A DNA stretch of 64,000 bases from Rhinopithecus roxellana (GCF_007565055.1 NC_044552.1:144023358-144087357); one strand, 5' to 3'. Shown: positions 35,299 through 47,730, numbered from the stretch's first letter. A program made the numbers and translations. The notes: generated from the sequence alone by a model not told the origin.

Positions 35299-36650
35299 AT
35301 GCCATCCCCATCAAGCTACCAATGAGTTTCTTCACAGAATTGGAAAAAACTGCTTTAAAGTTCATATGGAACCAAAAAAGAGCCCGCATTGCCAAGACAA
35401 TCCTAAGTCAAAAGGACAAAGCTGGAGGCGTCACGCTACCTGACTTCAAACTATACTACAAGGCTACAGTAACCAAAACAGCATGGTATTAGAACCAAAA
35501 CAGAGCTATAGACCAATGGAACAGAACAGAGTCCTCAGAAATAATACCACACATCTACAGCCATCTGATCTTTGACAAACCTGAGAGAAACAAGAAATGG
35601 GGAAAGGATTCCCTATTTAATAAATGGTGCTGGGAAAATTGGCTAGCCATAAGTAGAAAGCTGAAACTGGATCCTTTCCTTACCCCTTATACGAAGATTA
35701 ATTCAAGATGGATTAGAGACTTAAATGTTAGACCTAATACCATAAAAACCCTAGAAGAAAATCTAGGTAGTACCATTCAGGACATAGGCATGGGCAAGGA
35801 CTTCATGTCTAAAACACCAAAAGCAACGGCAGCAAAAGCCAAAATTGACAAATGGGATCTCATTAAACTAAAGAGCTTTTGCACAGCAAAAGAAACTACC
35901 ATCAGAGTGAACAGGCAACCTACAGAATGGGAGAAAATTTTTGCAACCTACTCATCTGACAAAGGGCTAATATCCAGAATCTACAAAGAACTCAAACAAA
36001 TATACAAGAAAAAGACAAACAACCCCATCAAAAAGTGGGCAAAGAATATGAACAGACATTTCTCAAAAGAAGACATTCATACAGCCAACAGACACATGAA
36101 AAAATGCTCATCATCACTCGCCATCAGAGAAATGCAAATCAAAACCACAATGAGATACCATCTCACACCAGTTAGAATGGCAATCATTAAGAAGTCAGGA
36201 AACAACAGGTGTTGGAGAGGATGTGGAGAAATAGGAACACTTTTACACTGTTGGTGGGATTGTAAACTAGTTCAACCATTATGGAAAACAGTATGGTGAT
36301 TCCTCAAGGATCTAGAACTAGATGTACCATATGACCCAGCCATCCCACTACTGGGTATATACCCAAAGGATTATAAATTATTCTACTACAAAGACACATG
36401 CGCACATATGTTTATTGCGGCACTATTCACAATAGCAAAGACTTGGAATCAACCCAAATGTCCATCTGTGACAGACTGGATTAAGAAAATGTGGCACATA
36501 TACACCATGGAATACTATGCAGCCATAAAAAAGGAAGAGTTTGCGTCCTTTGTAGGGACATGGATGCAGCTGGAAACCATCATTCTTAGCAAACTATCAC
36601 AAGAACAGAAAACCAAACACCGCATGTTCTCACTCATAGGTGGGAACTGA
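35299..36650 (+). pseudogene. L1 ORF2 C-terminal fragment
   Basis: A single reading frame runs from the truncation point to TGA 36648-36650, about 450 codons, broken only by TAG 35490-35492 and TGA 36297-36299 (a CGA codon elsewhere). There are no frameshifts. The C-terminal zinc-knuckle 'CWRGCGEIGTLLHCWWDC' is intact. The apparent start at 35208 lies in flanking DNA and is accidental. Confidence 0.92.
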
Positions 36651-36889
36651 ACAATGAGATCACTTGGACTCGGGAAGGGGAACATCACACACTGGGGCCT
36701 ATCATGGGGAGGGGGGAGGAGGGAGGGATTGCATTGGGGAGTTATACATGACATAAATGATGAATTGATGGGTGCTGACAAGTTGATGAGTGCAGCACAC
36801 CAACATGGCATAAGTATACATATGTAACAAACCTGCACGTTATGCACATGTACCCTAGAATTTAAAGTATAATAATAATAAACAAAAAT
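35299..36889 (+). mobile_element. 5'-truncated L1 (cercopithecine L1PA type)
   Basis: Starts inside ORF2 ('ttaatgccatccccatcaag') and continues through the ORF2 stop, the monkey-type 3' UTR (G-rich tract about 36695-36720) and a tail of taa units ('aataataataaacaaaaa'). It is very similar to the 3' part of the L1 at 12302, so it is comparatively young. I could not find a target-site duplication at the ends. Confidence 0.93.
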
Positions 36890-37469
36890 AGTTTCTGTGC
36901 CCTGCACTATCATACCCCAAATCAAATTCCTGGGGACTGTATTTGGTTCTAGACTTAAGGGTTATTTGATGGGACACAGGGTCAGTGTGGATCTGCTCCT
37001 GCTCTATCTCCTTTCTCTTCTGTACATCGTTTGGTTCTAGAAACTACAACAGCAACTCAGCCACCTTCACTTCTAATTCAAAAAGGCATTTCTTTGCAGA
37101 CAAGAAAATCTTGTCAATGCCTATATTCCTGACGTTTCACAGAAGATAATCTAGCATTGGAAGGGGCACGTACACTGGTCTTGATAGTAACTACCAATAA
37201 AAGATAGAAATGAAATTGTGACCTCTGTTGTATATATTTGCACAGTAAGTGAAAAGAATTGTGTCTTCTACAGGAAAACTGCTAGTGCCAATTATGCTGC
37301 TAATTATGAGAAAGAAGGGCTTTAGGAGCGACAGGTTCAGGGTTTCTACCTGCTTAGCTGCTATTTTCTGCCTTAACTGTGACTGCCACCTGGCGAGTTT
37401 GTGAATTCACAGCTATATCTAACGAAAAACGAGAAGGAATGATCTAAAACTACATTTAATCTGAATCCT
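36890..37469. other. Unassigned sequence
   Basis: No gene or named repeat is recognised. Confidence 0.4.
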
Positions 37470-37935
37470 TGGTTCAGTTTTCCATTGCTGCAAAACACAC
37501 CATCCAGAACTTAGTTGCTTAACATAACTGCAGTTGATTTTCTTGTACTTCTGTGGTTTAACGATTGCCAAGTCATTCATGCCATTGTAGTCACCTGGAA
37601 GTTCAACTATGGCCCCTCTCACATTTCTGGTGATTTGCATAGGATGCAGTCAGGGAAGCTGCCTTCCTCACCACATGGCCATACAGTGTACCTTGACATG
37701 CTTTTCTCAAAGCAGCATTCCAAGAGGGTGAGAGCAGAAGCTTCCAAATTCTTACAGTGTCACTTCTGCCACATTCTGTTGGCCAAAGCCAGTCACAAGA
37801 CCAGTCCAGACTCAAAGGGTGGGGAAATAAGTTCCAACTCTCGATGGGAGAAGCAGCAAGTCACAGGGGAATACATGCAGGGATGAGAGGTGTTATTACC
37901 ACACTCTGTGTAAATAATCTGCCACATTCCTGAAG
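37470..37935 (+). mobile_element. Old interspersed repeat, family not named
   Basis: Blocks 'gttttccattgctgcaaaac', 'cattctgttggccaaagcca' and 'gggtggggaaataagttcca' recur in many mammalian genomic repeats. I cannot give the family. The 123-codon frame at 37515-37886 lies within it and is not a gene. Confidence 0.5.
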
Positions 37936-38500
37936 CTAGAACTTACAGAGGGCTGGGCTCCACTAAAATAGAAGAGAGGAATTATGGTAGACAAATCCTT
38001 AAAATGTATTGGAAATCTTATACAGAAATTAAAGTCTCTAATGAGTGGAAACTGTAAAAATCAGGAAGATAGGGGAGGAGTTCCGATTTGGAATTCACTG
38101 GGACATCTATGAAGGTGAAAAGAAAGGAGGAGGAAATGGAGGTAGGAAAAAAATAGTGAGAGCCAAAGAGTCTGGGAGGAAAAAGCCCTGATGAGAGGAC
38201 TCTGTTCCTGAAAGGGTTCCCTGCCAGCTGCCACAGCATGGCCCAATCGCATTTCTGCCCTTGTTCAGTCCTCAAAGCCGGAGCTGTGTTTGCTGATCCA
38301 TCCTGTCTACTCCCAATCCCAAGGGCAGGATCTCTTCATCTCAGACCTGATTACTATGATATCATCCAAACAACTCCTCCAGGTTTCCTTTTCTGGTGCA
38401 TCCTGCATATCACACCTGCTTGGTTTATTTGTTTTTTAAAAATTTCTATTTCTTTCTGAATAAGTAAAATATGCTCACTTTATAACATTTTAAAAGTATG
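37936..38500. other. Unassigned sequence
   Basis: I see nothing that supports a gene. Overlapping short frames on both strands at 38018-38459 look accidental. Confidence 0.4.
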
Positions 38501-38811
38501 GGGCTGGAAGGAGTGGCTCACACCTATAATCCCAGCACTTTGGGAAGCTGAGGTAGACAGATCACTCGAGGTCAGGAGTTCAAGACCAGCCTGGCCAACA
38601 TGGTGAAACCCTGTCTCTACTAAAAATACAAAATAAATTAACCAGATGTGGTGGTTCTTGCCTGTAATCCCAGCTACTTGGGAGGCTGAGGCAGGACAAT
38701 TGCTTGAACCTGGGCAGCAGAGGTTGCAGTGAGCCAAGATCGTGTCACTGGGCTGCAGCCTGGGTGACAGAGTGAAACTCTGCCTCAAAAAAGGATAAAA
38801 AAAAATAAGAT
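38501..38811 (+). mobile_element. Old Alu (AluS/J-like)
   Basis: A complete dimeric Alu with many substitutions ('gggctggaaggagtggctca', 'gaggtcaggagttcaagacc', 'gggtgacagagtgaaactct') and an impure A tail. Flanking duplications are degenerate. Older than the AluYR at 11015. Confidence 0.93.
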
Positions 38812-38819
38812 ATGAAAGG

Positions 38820-38915
38820 TAGACAGACAGGAAAACAGGGATTCAGAGAGGTTAAGCAACTTGCCTACTAAGAAGCAGTGGAGCCTGGACTTGAATGCTG
38901 GAGGACCGTGTTCTT
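38820..38915 (+). mobile_element. MIR fragment
   Basis: The short core 'gattcagagaggttaagcaacttgcc' pattern (38840-38865) followed by 'gcctggacttgaatgctgga' is MIR. Confidence 0.7.
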
Positions 38916-41900
38916 GGCCACAGCACTGTTGGCTTCTGGAATCAGGTCTCCTCATCTGCCCTGACCACACAAAAGTTTGAGATTACTTTTCCCACCAACT
39001 ATCAAAACTAGTACATTGACTTGGGTTAGTAAGTGATAACTGTAGATCTGCACAATTCTTGACTAAAAGAATAAAGACTAGGACAGCTTTACAAGAAGCC
39101 AATATTGTCACTGTCACAAAGATAATATATCGTATGAAACAGACACCAACATTACTTGTACTATGACCTAGTCATGATGTATTAATTTTTGCAACACTTG
39201 GACACCTTGTCATGCCAATAAAGACACTGAAGCTGAAAGCAGAAATTTAAAACTAGATGTCACCTGCATCTATCAGTGCAGGTGATGACCCAGGAGTCAG
39301 TAAGGAAGATTGAAGATGAGGGTTGTTGGTAGATAAATAATAAGCACTCAGGAAGGAAGGCAAGTTCTGTTGCTTCTTGCCTCGTGTCTAGGCTCCTTAT
39401 TTGCAAAGTAGCCTCAGGAGAGAGATCTTTTCCATTTGTGTTTCATCTTCTTGATTGAGAAAGGGTACATAGGAAGAAGCATGAGGATTTAGTTTATAAA
39501 ACTAAAACCCACAGTGTTCGGATGATATATCTAACTATATTTCTGCTACAGCTGCAACATGGGTTGTGTCTGTTTGTGTATGATCATGAGGCATTTGCAA
39601 GGGTGCGCACACTGGCCAGAACACATTTACCAATAATACCTCACACAATGTTTACCTGCCACAGCCCGCTGGGTTTTAAACACTGGTGTATGGCATCGTG
39701 GAAGAGGAAGGTCATCTTTCCTACTGGGCTGTGCATAATTCCATCCTGCAGTCAGGTAGACTATCTGAAACTGGATGTTCCAGCCATTCTTTACTCAATT
39801 AAACTTCTGGCAATACCTTTCTATTTATCACACAACAGCCACTTTCTTAAAAGATCATTTGCACATTTCTGGCCATTCAGAGGCATCCTGTAATAAGGAC
39901 TGTTTGCACTCAAAAAGATGGACTTTACCCATTTCTTGGAAAAACCATTTGGGGCATTTTCTGATGCTAGCTTTTAATCAATTACCTAAGCCACCCAGAC
40001 TTGGGGGAGGTAGATTGATCTTCCTGCTCATTGACGAAAGGAATGTTCCTCTAGCCACTACACCCATGCCAGCCTGTACATTGGGAATTTTTTTAAAAAT
40101 TATTTATATAACATTAATTATCAAAGCTGCAGTTTGAGTCTTTTCTCTCTTTTCAGAAGAAAATTCTCTTTTATTTTCTCCCTTTCCTTGCATTTTATAA
40201 ATAGATCAGTCTCAAAGCAAGTCTCCAAGGGGCATTCAGGTGAACTTAATGGAGGTTAATCCTTTTTTTACATGCTACACAAAATCCTATGATTCAACCA
40301 CAAAAATATTACCTACTTGAACAGCTTGAGTTCCTCCCATTAGAGAAGATAACGGGAAGGACATAGAGAAAAATGAAATTTCTTCTTACAGATGAGAAGC
40401 TGCCTGGATTCTCAAAGATACTGACTTGGATAACTTACAAATTCCAGATTATACACCTTCATAAAAATCATTATTCCATATCATAGGATCAAATTTTCTG
40501 GAAAAGATGTATGTACAATGTTTGTAAAAATGTAATTTGAATCTATAGGCATAAAATGTTATACAAATTAATTATATTAAAGTAAGAAAACTTATATCTA
40601 TTGTTTTATGTACTAGGCAAGAACAGTAAAATTGTATATTGCCTTTCTTATCTGCATGTGCATATGCTAAAAAAATACAAAGGAAATAAAAATACGGGTG
40701 AAAGGATAAGTCTCCTATTTGCATCCTGGGGACAAAAATATACCTTCTGTGTCTTTAGCAATCACAGTCTGACCATGAAATGCAGGAACAGAACTCTCAG
40801 GGTCCTTTTTACAGTAACAGGACCATCAAGACAAGGGCAGACAGGTCCTAGAGCCAGGTACCTTGTAATCACAGACTCAAATCAAGTCCCCTGTAACGGA
40901 ATATAAATTATACCTATTTTTTTTCTATGCTGCAGTGTTATAGTGGCCTTGCACTATGACATTTTTTCTAGTACATATGTACTCAACAGAAGGCAAGTTT
41001 CTCAAACCAAACATACTTTGAATGAGGGTGAGGGGAAGCCAGCCCCTTCCTGACTCTCAGGTCCCTCGTTCACAAGCCTGCCTTTGAGGCAGATGATAGA
41101 GATGAACACATTTCTGATAAGCCATTTCCAGTTTGGAGCACCACAGAGCATACAACCTTCATAACCAAACTACTGAAGTCATTGGGCATCGAGGACAGTG
41201 GTTTGTGGACCGGGAGACAGCAGAAATAACCCTCCTCTGCTGATTCCTTCTGGTGAGACCACTAAAATTGCTTTAAAGAAAGTCTAAGTATCTTTCAGAG
41301 AAGGGACAGGAGCAGGTACGAGATAACTGCTCTGAACAGGTGGTTAATTAGTACCAACACTTGCCACTCTAATCTACCAGATGATTCCCACCCTATTTGC
41401 CAAAAATATATATATTATTTTCTTTGATATCTTCAACTCACATATCAAGTCTGCAAAGACCGAATGAAGTCTTCAAACAAGTAGAATGATGAGGCTCTGC
41501 TGAAACCCTGGGAGGAGAATCACCCTGTTTGTCTCTATTGCTTCAGTGCGCAAAATTGCTTCCCACTGATCACCTCATCCCTGCTCTCAGCAAAAGCTCC
41601 TTTCTGGAACAATAACCTGGAACGAGTGTCAAAAGTTAATCACCACTTGGCTTGAGGGACGAGTTTAAAAGACCTGTTTCAAGAATCAAGATTCCCAGTA
41701 CCCTTTTAGAACAAGGCTTGCTATTTATACAGCACATTTCCCAAATGGGGCATCTGGTTATTTATAGAAAAGCCAGTTTGAACATGTGTCTGGGTTACTT
41801 CTGTGATTGGCATACTGTGGGGAAAGTTGGTTGCATCAGTCAAGAGATGTTTATGGATTATCTACTCTATGTAAAATAGTGTAAAAATGAAATTTGTATC

Positions 41901-41952
41901 CAAGCTTTACTCTTGAGTAAAACAGAGGATTTCAAAATCGAACTGTCTTAAA
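38916..41952. other. Unassigned sequence (about 3 kb)
   Basis: The longest stretch between 35 and 50 kb with no named repeat. Frames of 101-123 codons (39522-39893, 39775-40137, 40601-40906) overlap one another and show no recognisable domain, Kozak context or splice structure. Being repeat-free, this is where conserved non-coding elements would be easiest to detect by comparison. Confidence 0.4.
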
Positions 41953-41967
41953 AAAAACCTGCATGAT

Positions 41968-43084
41968 TGCCATTCTAACTGGTGTGAGATGGTATCTCAT
42001 TGTGGTTTTGATTTGCATTTCTCTGATGGCCAGTGATGATGAGCATTTTTTCATGTGTCTGTTGGCTACATAAATGTCTTCTTTTGAGAAGTGTCTGTTC
42101 ATATCCTTTGCCCACTTTTTGACGGGGTTGTTTGATTTTTTTCTTGTAAATTTGTTTAAGTTATTTGTAGATTCTGGATATTAGCCCTTTGTCGGATGGG
42201 TACATTGCAAAAATTTTCTCCCATTCTGTAGGTTGCCTGTTCGCTCTGATGATAGTTTCTTTTGCTGTGCAGAAGCTCTTTAGTTTAATTAGATCCCATT
42301 TGTCTATTTTGGCTTTGTTGCCATTGCTTCTGGTGTTTTAGTCATGAAGTCCTTGCCCATGCCTAGGTCCTGAATGGCATTGCCTAAGTCAGGAAACAAC
42401 AGGTGCTGGAGAGGATGTGGAGAAATAGGAACATTTTTGCACTGCTGGTGAGACTGCAAACTAGTTCAACCATTGTGCAAGACAATGTGGCAATTCCTCA
42501 AGGATCTAGAACTAGAAATACCATTTGACCCAGTGATCCCATTACTGGGCATATACCCAAAGGATTATAAATCATTCTACTATAAAGACACATGAACACC
42601 TATGTTTATTGTGGCACTATTCACAAGAGCAAAGACTTGGAATCAACCCAAATGCCCATCAGTGATAGACTGGATTAAGAAAATGTGGCACATATACACC
42701 ATGGAATACTATGCAGCCATAAAAAGGATGAGTTCATGTCCTTTGTAGGGACATGGATGAAGCTGGAAACCATCATTCTCAGCAAACTATCGCAAAGACA
42801 GAAAACCAAACACTGCATGTTCTCACTCATAGGTGGGAATTGAACAATGAGAACACTTGGACACAGGGTGGGGAACATCACACACCGGGGCCTGTTGTGG
42901 GGTGGGGGGAGGGGGGAGGGATAGCATTAGGAGAAATACTTAATGTAAATGACGAGTTAATGCGTGCAGCACACCAACATGACATGCATACATATGTAAC
43001 AAACCTGCACAGTGTGCACATGTACCCTAGAACTTAAAGTCTAATAAATAAATAAATAATAAAATTTTTTTAAAAAATAAATTT
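41968..43084 (+). mobile_element. Twin-primed L1 with 5' inversion
   Basis: Positions 41968-42385 are L1 ORF2 sequence in antisense orientation ('gagatggtatctcattgtgg', 'attagccctttgtcggatgg'). From 42386 the element reads sense ('aagtcaggaaacaacaggtg') through the ORF2 end, 3' UTR and tail (to about 43084). The antisense part's left end is the L1 sequence immediately upstream of the sense start, as expected for twin priming. A perfect 15-bp target duplication, 'aaaaacctgcatgat', is at 41953-41967 and 43085-43099. The sense part includes the G-rich 3' UTR tract at about 42900-42918. Confidence 0.96.
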
Positions 43085-43239
43085 AAAAACCTGCATGATA
43101 TGGTCTTTCCATATCCACACTGTGTGTCAGAAAATGCTGTTGAAACCTGTTATCATAAGTAAAGGAGTGAGGACAAAAAATTAGTGCAAAATATATACTA
43201 TGCCACTGTCATTCAAATAAGCATTTGCTTTAAAAAGGA

Positions 43240-43440
43240 CACAACATGATTTGAAATAAGCACTAGACTAGGACTCAGGACTGGATACTACTTTAATCAT
43301 GACCATTAACACACTGGATGACCTGAGCAAATCCTCTTTGAATCTGAGTTTTGACTTCCTAATGGGTAAAGCTAAGCAGGTAGAACAGGATGATGTATTA
43401 AGTTTATTCCAGTGTTGAAATTCTATGATTTTGTAATTCT
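43240..43440 (+). mobile_element. MIR-family SINE
   Basis: The order 'gcactagactaggactcagg', 'cactggatgacctgagcaaa', 'tctttgaatctgagttttga' and 'gttgaaattctatgattttg' matches a full-length MIR-type SINE with its 3' conserved tail. Confidence 0.75.
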
Positions 43441-44934
43441 ACCTCAGTCATTCTTCCATTAACACTGAATTTCTTTTAACAGAAAACATATTAAGCATCA
43501 AAATAGCAAAATATTCATTCTGCCTTTCATCATTAATATATATCTCAAAGCTTTTGAATCTTTAGTTCACCAAATTATATCACATAATTAATGCAACATC
43601 TACTAGTATTATCCACAAATGCTATATTTTGTAAAGAGTCACTATCGAGGAGTAATTTAAAATTCTGAATATTGAATTCATTACAAAGTACACTCATCAA
43701 ACACTAATGATGATTAATTTTTGTTTTGCTGTGATTAACTCACCTTGTGTCTCATTATGATAATTTGTTCTAATTCCCTCATTCTTCCCTAGCAGAATAA
43801 TCTCCAACAAACATTTGAAGGGAACATCAAAAAAACTGTTATTTTCATAAGAAAAGACTGAGATACACTTAGTAATTATTTTCCAGAATATGAAGCCACA
43901 GATTATGATCAGCTATTTTTCATTTACACAAAGGAGAGAAAACAAATCTAAACAGGAAGCAAGGTTGTGATTACCAAAGGAGTTTTCATTTTCGTTCCTC
44001 TCTAGAATCTGATACTAAGAAAAACTGGCAAACCTATTGTTCTAGATGCATTTCAGAATATGGGAGATACATTTGTGGTGCCTAATGTTTCTTTCTTGTT
44101 TTATTTGAGAAACGGGGGGTGGGGGTTTGGGGGGGAACACCAATATTTTTCACAAGTTCCATTTTATATTTTCCAGTATCACTTCACTACTTCCTACCTT
44201 CAAACTACCTTGGTATATTTAAAAGGTAACCAAAAACACCTTTCTAACTATTTACTTCTACAAAAGTTAAGGCTCTGCTGCTGAGTCTGTGTCTTAAATA
44301 AGAACATTAAACATAGTTTCTACTAAGCTATATATAAGCTCAGCCATTTGACCTATGTAAGCATGCTCCCCCAAAATTTGGAGCAGACCTATCTACGCTT
44401 CAGTATGCCCATGGAAAAGATTCCTGAAAGATTTTGGTCCCTTCTTTAGGGTTTGCTAAGTGCAATACAAATAATAGCACTGTTATCCATGATCAGAGGT
44501 CATTGCAGGGGGAGGGTAACAGGATGAGCTAAAGTAGATCTTTACAATATTAATAAATTGATACAAATGACTGCTATATTCTCCCAAATTTTGCATATTC
44601 TCTTATATAACCCTCACAACAAACCCAAAGCCATATTCCCAGAAAAATTTACTTGCCTAGCATTGTACAACCTATAAGAAGATGAGTAAGAATTTGAATC
44701 CAGGTAAATTTCTTTATGTTTAAAAGTGTTAAAGAAAAATTCTATATTGACAATATTTTTAGATAGATGATGTCCAGTTTGAAAGGTTTTATCTGCAAGT
44801 TTCAAGCGCATTCACTTACCTGACCTGATTAACCTAGGATCAATAACTTAGAATTTCAAAATAATGAAAAAATTATTATGTATTTGTTAATAAATGATAT
44901 TGGATAGTCATCCAGGAGGTAAAACAGTCAGTCA
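43441..44934. other. Unassigned AT-rich sequence with a G-rich tract
   Basis: No gene is visible. The G-run cluster at 44114-44136 is noted as a possible G-quadruplex. Confidence 0.4.
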
Positions 44935-45765
44935 AATTCTTATTTATTGGAATCAAATTGTTTGAAGATTTTAATATAAATAAAAAATGAAACCATAAAA
45001 GTACTTAAAGAAATATGGGAAAAATATTGAATAATTGAGAGCAAAAAAGGCCTTTCTAAGAATGACACAAAATTCTGAAGACATAATAGAAAAGTATTAT
45101 AAATTACATTATTTAAAAAATAAATTCAACATGGCAAAACCAACATAAGCAATATGAGAAGAATACAACCAATCAGAAAAAAAGATTTGGTATTTATATG
45201 ATAATTAAAATGTTTCTAAAATATAAAAAATCTAGAAATTAATATAAAAATACCCCACAGCAATTCAATAGAAAAATGGACAGTGGGTATGAAAAGGCAG
45301 TTCACATTTTTAAAAAATGAAAATACTTATCTTAAATTTAAGAAAAATCTTTAACCTTACTCATAATAACAGAAAACAAATTATGAGATCATAGTGATAC
45401 CAGATTCTGTGTATTAGACTGGCAATGATGAAAGGTCTTGTTAATACTTTATTAATACATCACGTTGAAAAGTGTGTGGAGAAATTGGCCTTTTCACAAA
45501 TTTCTTAGGAGACTGATGTAACTTCCGTATAGGGCAATTTGGCAATATCAAGCAAGATTTTAAATGCACATACTCTTTCACCCAGCAATTTCACCCCCAG
45601 GATTTTATCATTTCATGTTCATGAAATTTTGTATGTACAAAATTATTCATTTTTGAATATTCATGTTTGTGACATTTTTGCAATAGCAAAAGATTGGAAG
45701 CACCTTAAATGTCTATCAATAAGTGACGATCTAACCAAATTATGGTACATTTATAATGTTGAGGT
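44935..45765 (+). mobile_element. L1M fossil (ORF2 3' part)
   Basis: Degraded L1 sequence in order: 'tcaatagaaaaatggacagt', 'gaaaagtgtgtggagaaatt', 'tgcaatagcaaaagattgga' and 'ccaaattatggtacatttat'. It matches the ORF2 C-terminal region of ancient L1M, with no open frame. Confidence 0.75.
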
Positions 45766-46394
45766 TATGGGGGATGTAATTGCCACTCTCTTTTGTTGCC
45801 ATCAGGAAGGGTTTTTCCTAAACATTCTTATATTCTTGCCCACTGTTTACTAAACTGAGTTGCCGAATTCATGAGTTTAGTGAGAAACTGGGTCCAGTAC
45901 AGCTGAGCCCCCTTATCCAGCTTTCGCTTGGGATCTGCCTGCAGTGCATTTAGATCTGCTCCACCAGGTCATGAGCCCTTTAGGGAGGGTATCGTGTAGG
46001 GAGGCCTGTGGCTATTTGAGCTCTATGTCTGGGTTGGTAAATATGCCCAATTTGAGGGCTTAGTGTTAGGAAATCATTGCGTTATGCACCTGGGCTGCAT
46101 TCTCTAGTATAGGTTTTAACAGTAATACAAAGATTTTTATTTTCATCTTCTTTGCACTTAGTCTAATCTCTCAGTTAATGCAAAACACAGGTGGGAAAAG
46201 CATCAGCACCATTTACTTTGCCTCTCTTATACCAATATGCACATTTGAATCCTATTTACCCACAAAAATAAGAAATACCTCTCCTGGTACAAATAGGAGA
46301 TCATCTGTAAGTTTAATCACTGGGAGAAAAGAGCAAGGTGCAGAACAGCATGTGAAGAATGCTACCACTAGGTGGAAAGAGGGGAGAGAGCATA
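45766..46394. other. Unnamed segment splitting an L1M
   Basis: The L1M pattern stops at about 45765 and L1M 3' UTR-like sequence resumes at about 46395. The inserted ~630 bp contain no gene and I cannot name them; an old LTR is possible. Confidence 0.35.
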
Positions 46395-46575
46395 TGTTCA
46401 CATGTACCTGCATAACATATCTCTACAGGGAAATACTGGAAGCTGATAATATCGGTTGCCTCCAGACACGGGAAGAGAGTGGCTGGAGACAGACAGAGGA
46501 GTTTTTTTGTAGTATTCATTTTTGTATTTTTTGAATTGTGAATCCATGAGGATGTATGATCATATGAATCCATTA
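46395..46575 (+). mobile_element. L1M 3' UTR-like fossil
   Basis: 'atatcggttgcctccagaca' and 'cggttgcctccagacacggg' followed by a T-rich run and 'tttgaattgtgaatccatga' resemble the 3' UTR of old L1M4-type elements. Probably the continuation of 44935-45765. Confidence 0.5.
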
Positions 46576-47400
46576 CTTCACAGTATATTGTACATGTTTC
46601 TAAAATTACCTCTTCTTTCCCTTTCCTGCTCCCCAGGAAAATTATATTTCAATAGTGCTGGTGTTAGTAAAACAACATAATTGCAAAATATGTTAGGGGG
46701 CAACAAATAATATATGATTAGTCTTGGGCTTTCTTACCTATGACAACCAAGGACCTTCCTTACACAGTGTCTCCTTGTCCCTCCTCCTCCATGAAGGACT
46801 CTTTCCCCGGGGTTTAAATTTAGGCTTTACTGACACAACATCAGGAGACAAGGAGGGGGACAGTAGCAAGCTAAACAAGGAAGGAAGCTGTAGAGAGGAG
46901 TTCAGGTTTTTTGAATGTGTCTGGTGCACTTCTATGGAACACAGTATTAGAAGTCCTGGCTAGTGCAATCAAGCAAGAGAAAGAAATAAAAGGCATCCAA
47001 AAAAAAAAAAAAAAAAAAAGACAGAGAGAGAGAGAGAGAAAGCCAAACTATTCATGTTTGCAGACAACATGATCCTGTATCTAGAAAACCCCTTCGTCTC
47101 AATCCAAAAGCTCCTTAAGCTAAAAGACTACTTCAGCAAAGTCTCAGGATACACAATCCATGTGCAGAAATCACTAACGTTCCCATACACCAACAAGTCA
47201 AGCCAAGAGCCAAATCAGGAGTGAACTCCCATTCACAATTGCAGCACAAATAAAATATAATACCTAAGAATACAGCTAACTAGCAAGGTGAAAGGTCTCT
47301 GCAAGGAGAACTACAAAACACTGCTCAAAGAAATCACAGAGGAGACAAACATGGAAAAAACATTCCAAGCTCATGGATAGGAAGAATCAATATCATTAAA

Positions 47401-47730
47401 ATGATCACACTGCCCAAAGCAATTTATAGATTTAATACTATTCCTATTAAACTACCATTGACGTTCTTCACAGAACTAGAAAAAAACTATATTAAAATTC
47501 ATATGGAACCAAAAAAAAGCCCAAATAAACAAGGCAATCTTAGCAAAAAGAACAAAGCAGGAGGCATCACACTACAAGACTTCAAACTATACTACAGAAC
47601 TATGGTAACCGAAACAGCATGGTACTGGTACAAAACCAGACACATAGACCAATGGAACAAAACAGAGAGACCAGAAATAAGGCCACACACCTACAGCCAT
47701 TTGACCTTTGACAAAACTGACAAAAAATAA
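47401..47730 (+). pseudogene. Longest surviving ORF2 piece of the older L1
   Basis: A 109-codon open remnant of the ORF2 post-RT region ('LPKAIYRFNTIPIKLPLTFF' and 'TAWYWYKTRHIDQWNKTE'), bounded by frameshifts relative to the young L1s in this window. It encodes no complete domain. Confidence 0.85.

Noticed and set aside
37515..37886. 123-codon frame as a gene
   Set aside because: Lies within an old interspersed repeat and overlaps an antisense frame.
39522..40137. Two overlapping frames of 120 and 123 codons
   Set aside because: They overlap in different phases and show no domain, Kozak context or conserved features.
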